Part shown: positions 5,448 to 9,005 of the stretch, piece by piece
Layout: each line of letters opens with the position of its first letter
How positions within the stretch are numbered: the first letter of the stretch is position 1
Assembly (NCBI GenBank): GCA_959605275.1
Contig: CAUHFD010000108.1
Span: 1-9,005 of the forward strand
Source of the DNA: an uncultured Eubacteriales bacterium
GTDB lineage: Bacteria > Bacillota > Clostridia > Oscillospirales > Ruminococcaceae
Reading direction: 5' to 3'
Length of the DNA: 9,005 nucleotides
Position numbers and translations under genes: made by a program
Notes under the pieces: model-generated
The model's database searches: none
Told to the model about the DNA's origin: nothing
Seen by the model: only the letters and a program-made list of their open reading frames with translations

Positions 5448-8400
5448 TTAAATCTTTGTAATGTCAATCAGCTCTACATCATGAATTGTTTTATCCATCG
5501 CCAAGCAATCCGCAAGGGCGTTCGCCGTATCAATGGAAGTCAGACAAGCGATGGAATGCTCTACCGCTTTTCTGCGAATTTTCACGCTGTCCCGCGCCGG
5601 CATTCTTCCTTTCGCAGAGGTAGAAATCACATAGTCGATTTTCCCGCTGTCCAGCAATGTCAGAATATTATTATTCGGATCCTCCGAAATTTTCCGCACC
5701 ACATTGGTGGCGATCATGTTTTTATTCAGCGTGTTTGCCGTTCCTGCCGTCGCGTAAAGGTCAAATCCCATCGAGGAGAATTTATCCGCCACCTCGATAA
5801 TTTCCTGCTTGTCGGTATCTCGCACCGAAATCAGGACGCCGCCGTTCTTTTTCATCTTGTATCCGGCAGCAACCAGACCTTTCAGCAGTGCTTCATCTAA
5901 CGTCTTAGCGATTCCCAGCACTTCGCCGGTAGATTTCATCTCCGGACCGAGGTGAGTATCCACATCGTGCAGCTTTTCAAAGCTGAACACCGGAACTTTA
6001 ACTGCCACATAATCGCCGCTTGGATACAAGCCGCCCTCATAGCCTAATTCCTTTAAGGTGGAGCCCAGCATAATTTTGGTTGCCAAGTCAACCATCGGTA
6101 CATTGGTCACCTTGCTGATATACGGCACTGTTCTGGAAGAACGCGGATTCACTTCAATCACATAAACCTCGCCGTTATACACTACATACTGAATGTTCAC
6201 CAAACCGATTACCTTTAATTCCATCGCAAGCTTGCCGGTATAATCAATAATGGTATTTTTGATCCTCTCGCTGAGATTCTGCGCCGGATAGACCGAAATG
6301 GAGTCGCCGGAATGAACGCCGGCACGCTCGACATGCTCCATAATACCCGGAATCAGGTAATCGGTCCCGTCGCAAATCGCGTCAACCTCTACCTCTGTGC
6401 CCATCATATATTTATCAATCAGTACCGGATTTTCAATATTGTGGGAAGTGATGATCGCCATGTATTCCACAATATCCTTGTCGGAGTGTGCAATGATCAT
6501 ATTCTGCCCGCCTAAAACATAGGAGGGTCGCATCAGAACCGGATACCCTAAATCATTTGCGGATTGGAGCGCTTCCTCCACCGTAAAGACGGTATGCCCC
6601 TGCGGACGGGGAATCCCCAGCTTTTCCAGAACCTCATCAAACCGCTCCCGATCCTCTGCCGCATCAATGCTGTCCGCGCCGGTACCGAGAATGTTTACAC
6701 CCATATCATTTAAGAATTTGGTCAGCTTAATTGCAGTCTGACCGCCGAACTGCACCACAACGCCGTCCGGTTTTTCGGTCTGTATCAGGTTCCAGACATC
6801 TTCCTGATTGAGCGGATCAAAATACAGACGATCACCGGTATCAAAGTCGGTCGAAACCGTTTCCGGATTGTTGTTACAGATAATTGCCTCATATCCCAGT
6901 TCTTTCAATGTCCAGACGCAGTGCACCGAGCAATAGTCAAACTCAATTCCCTGACCGATTCGAATCGGTCCGGAACCGAATACCAGCACCTTCTTTTTGC
7001 CGTTTTTATGGCGTTCCAAAAACAGCTTGGCTTCGTTTTCCTGGTCGTAGGTCGAATAGAAATATGGTGTTTCCGCCTCAAATTCCGCCGCACAGGTATC
7101 TACCATTTTATATGATGCAAACAGCTTATTCGGAATCGTTTGCCCGCTGATTTTTTCTATTGTTTTATCCAAATAGCCGAAATCTTTGGCTTTTTTATAT
7201 AAAGCATCGGTAAGCTCCTCGGTGGCAATCCGTTTTTCCAGCTTGACCAAATTCAGCATCTTGTAAAGGAACCAGTTGTCGATCATGTTGATTTCGTGAA
7301 TTTGTTCAGGCGCAATACCACGCTTGAGCGCTTCAAACACCGCAAAAATGCGGCGATCATCGCAGACGCTCATTCTCGCCAGAATTTCTTCATCTGTCAG
7401 CTTGGTAAACTCAGGCAGCGTGAGAGTATCCAATCCCAGTTCCGCGCCCCGCACCGCCTTCATCAGTGCCTGTTCAAAGCTGGTGCCGATGCTCATGACC
7501 TCTCCGGTTGCTTTCATTTGAGTGCCGAGAGTACGTTTGGCATACACAAATTTATCAAAAGCCCATTTCGGAAATTTCAACACTAAATAGTCAATCGCCG
7601 GCTCAAAGCAGGCATAGGTTTTGCCGGTCACCTGATTGATGATTTCATCGAGGGTGTAACCGATTGCGATTCTGGTCGCCACTTTGGCAATCGGATAGCC
7701 GGTCGCCTTAGATGCCAGCGCGGATGAACGTGATACACGGGGGTTTACCTCAATGACTGCATATTCCATCGAAGTCGGATGGAGCGCAAACTGACAGTTG
7801 CACCCGCCTTCTACTTTCAGTGCCGATACCATGTTAAGCGCCGCTGTACGCAGCATATTATATTCCTTATCTGACAAGGTTACCGCCGGAGCAACCACAA
7901 TGCTGTCACCGGTGTGTACGCCAACCGGATCCACGTTTTCCATACTGCACACCGTGATGATATTGCCTTTGCTGTCCCGAATGACCTCAAATTCGATCTC
8001 TTTCCAGCCGGTGATACATTTTTCCACTAAAATTTGCGTAATGGGAGAAAGTCGCAATCCGTTGCCTGCAATCTCGATCAGTTCGTCTTTATTATTCGCA
8101 ATACCTCCGCCGGTTCCGCCTAAGGTAAACGCCGGACGGATAATTGCCGGATATCCGATGACTTCATCAATGAACTTTAAAGCGTCCTCTACCGTTTCTA
8201 CTACCTTGGAAGGAATACACGGTTCACCAATTTCCTCCATGGTGTCCTTAAACGCCTGACGATCCTCGGCACGGTGGATGGTTTCGGGATTGGCGCCCAA
8301 CAACTTCACGTTCATTTTATCTAAGAAGCCTTCCTCCGCAAGCTGCATCGAAAGCGTCAGCCCGGTCTGACCGCCCAATGTGGAAAGCACGCTGTCCGGA

Positions 8401-8645
8401 CGCTCGATCTCAATTACCCGTTTGACGACATCCAGCGTCAGGGGCTCGATATAAATTTTATCCGCCATCGCTTTGTCGGTCATGATGGTCGCCGGGTTAG
8501 AGTTGATCAAAATGACCTCCAAGCCCTCCTGCTTCAAAGCGCGGCAAGCCTGCGCCCCCGCGTAATCAAACTCGGCTGCCTGTCCGATGACAATCGGTCC
8601 CGAGCCGATCACCAATACCTTCTTGATATCTGATCTTAATGGCAT
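5448..8645 (-). CDS. carB: Carbamoyl-phosphate synthase large subunit
   Basis: A 1065-residue protein, full length for the family (about 1060-1075). It makes carbamoyl phosphate from bicarbonate, ammonia and two ATP for pyrimidine and arginine synthesis. The two halves are an ancient internal duplication. The carboxyphosphate half (1 to about 400) has GSGPIVIGQAAEFDYAG (14-30), RPAFTLGGTGGG (170-181) and EVNPRVSRSSALASK (299-313). An oligomerisation segment follows (about 400-550). The carbamoyl-phosphate half (about 551-930) has GSGPIRIGQGIEFDY (557-571), MRPSYVLGGQNM (705-716) and EVNPRSSRTVPYISK (831-845). The allosteric MGS-like domain (about 935-1065) includes STSAKGRMPARDS. No catalytic motif looks damaged. 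An AGGAAG site (8656-8661) lies 10 nt before the ATG. It is 42 nt downstream of carA in one operon and ends at the shared bidirectional terminator. The channelled ammonia would normally come from CarA. Confidence 0.99.
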   Translation of the reverse strand: MPLRSDIKKVLVIGSGPIVIGQAAEFDYAGAQACRALKQEGLEVILINSNPATIMTDKAMADKIYIEPLTLDVVKRVIEIERPDSVLSTLGGQTGLTLSMQLAEEGFLDKMNVKLLGANPETIHRAEDRQAFKDTMEEIGEPCIPSKVVETVEDALKFIDEVIGYPAIIRPAFTLGGTGGGIANNKDELIEIAGNGLRLSPITQILVEKCITGWKEIEFEVIRDSKGNIITVCSMENVDPVGVHTGDSIVVAPAVTLSDKEYNMLRTAALNMVSALKVEGGCNCQFALHPTSMEYAVIEVNPRVSRSSALASKATGYPIAKVATRIAIGYTLDEIINQVTGKTYACFEPAIDYLVLKFPKWAFDKFVYAKRTLGTQMKATGEVMSIGTSFEQALMKAVRGAELGLDTLTLPEFTKLTDEEILARMSVCDDRRIFAVFEALKRGIAPEQIHEINMIDNWFLYKMLNLVKLEKRIATEELTDALYKKAKDFGYLDKTIEKISGQTIPNKLFASYKMVDTCAAEFEAETPYFYSTYDQENEAKLFLERHKNGKKKVLVFGSGPIRIGQGIEFDYCSVHCVWTLKELGYEAIICNNNPETVSTDFDTGDRLYFDPLNQEDVWNLIQTEKPDGVVVQFGGQTAIKLTKFLNDMGVNILGTGADSIDAAEDRERFDEVLEKLGIPRPQGHTVFTVEEALQSANDLGYPVLMRPSYVLGGQNMIIAHSDKDIVEYMAIITSHNIENPVLIDKYMMGTEVEVDAICDGTDYLIPGIMEHVERAGVHSGDSISVYPAQNLSERIKNTIIDYTGKLAMELKVIGLVNIQYVVYNGEVYVIEVNPRSSRTVPYISKVTNVPMVDLATKIMLGSTLKELGYEGGLYPSGDYVAVKVPVFSFEKLHDVDTHLGPEMKSTGEVLGIAKTLDEALLKGLVAAGYKMKKNGGVLISVRDTDKQEIIEVADKFSSMGFDLYATAGTANTLNKNMIATNVVRKISEDPNNNILTLLDSGKIDYVISTSAKGRMPARDSVKIRRKAVEHSIACLTSIDTANALADCLAMDKTIHDVELIDITKI

Positions 8646-8687
8646 TTCTATTTTTCTTCCTTTCAGGTTGGATTTCTTATCGGTTGC

Positions 8688-9005
8688 TTACTTTTGAAGC
8701 ATTTTGATAAACCGGTCATATTCCGACTCGGGTGCAGATTGATACTGAATCACATTTGGCTGAAACTGAACCGAAAACGCCGGAATTGCGATATATTGGA
8801 TTCCCTCACAGGTTTTATCATTTGCATTGATGTGACTGATTCTTCCCATATCAACAGTGATGCTCTCATTTTCCACGGCATATCCATGATTCTGCGCCGT
8901 CACAAAGGTACGGTTTTGCGTTAAATCGACCACAGGCTGGCTGGCTCCTCGATGTCCGTGCTTTAATTTCACCGTCTTGGCGCCCATTGCCAATGCAAGC
9001 AGCTG
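8688..9005 (-). CDS. carA: Carbamoyl-phosphate synthase small subunit, C-terminal part only
   Basis: The frame is open to the window edge, so only the last 105 residues are visible; the true start is beyond 9005. Recognisable CarA segments, in order, are LALAMGAKTVKLKHGHRGA, QPVVDL, TAQNHGYAVENES, IPAFSVQF and a terminal YDRFIKML. The protein is the class I glutaminase that feeds ammonia to CarB. At the normally invariant HPE motif after SVQF, with its His and Glu of the Cys-His-Glu triad, this protein reads QPN, and the following SPGP-like stretch is also replaced. Spacing to the DRF motif is unchanged, so it is substitution rather than a frameshift. The catalytic Cys lies outside the window. 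Either glutaminase activity is lost or this is a lineage-specific variant. It is cotranscribed with carB. Confidence 0.96.
   Translation of the reverse strand, partial: QLLALAMGAKTVKLKHGHRGASQPVVDLTQNRTFVTAQNHGYAVENESITVDMGRISHINANDKTCEGIQYIAIPAFSVQFQPNVIQYQSAPESEYDRFIKMLQK

Noticed and set aside
5424..5900. 158-codon plus-strand frame opposite the 3' end of carB
   Set aside because: It is antisense to conserved CarB coding sequence, has no recognisable domain, and is a by-product of carB codon use.
7798..8259. 153-codon plus-strand frame opposite the 5' half of carB
   Set aside because: It is antisense to the CarB ATP-grasp domain, is Ser/Pro-rich as expected of a shadow frame, and has no ribosome site or homologue I recognise.

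Overview
The window is a chromosomal housekeeping stretch from a low-to-mid-GC Firmicute, most likely in Clostridia. This is inferred from the purine-rich Shine-Dalgarno sites in front of most genes, the near-consensus sigma-A promoters, the clostridial-looking MurC, and the AzgA-type purine permease. I cannot name the species. I see no tRNA, rRNA, CRISPR array, insertion sequence or phage gene.

Layout. Positions 24-671 (minus) encode a short TalC-type transaldolase. A purine-base permease (879-2273, minus) follows, ending at a hairpin (819-852). The permease has its own near-consensus promoter (2446-2475) and an untranslated leader of about 165 nt. A divergent region with no credible gene (2274-2635) separates it from murC (2636-3994, plus). 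After murC comes a strong 14-bp inverted repeat (4016-4057). Next is a two-gene plus-strand operon: an SPFH/Band-7 membrane protein (4150-5178) and, one base later, a 68-residue ribbon-helix-helix DNA-binding protein (5180-5386). A bidirectional terminator (5386-5421) separates this operon from the convergent carbamoyl-phosphate synthase genes. carB is complete (5448-8645, minus). Only the last 105 codons of carA (8688-9005, minus) lie in the window.

Functional links. carA and carB form one heteromeric enzyme and one operon, supplying carbamoyl phosphate for pyrimidines and arginine. The permease is purine salvage, the transaldolase belongs to pentose-phosphate metabolism, and MurC makes the first peptide addition to the peptidoglycan precursor. 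These genes look like independent transcription units. The SPFH and ribbon-helix-helix pair is the only unit with unassigned biology. Its promoter holds a perfect 16-bp-arm inverted repeat over the -10 box, a good candidate operator for the small DNA-binding protein made by the same operon.

Most notable points: (1) the CarA C-terminus has Gln and Asn where the glutaminase His and Glu of the catalytic triad are expected, with no gap or frameshift; (2) the SPFH operon and its operator; (3) a calcium-loop-like insertion in the SPFH protein; (4) a long permease leader with no recognisable purine riboswitch but with a possible alternative-pairing attenuator.
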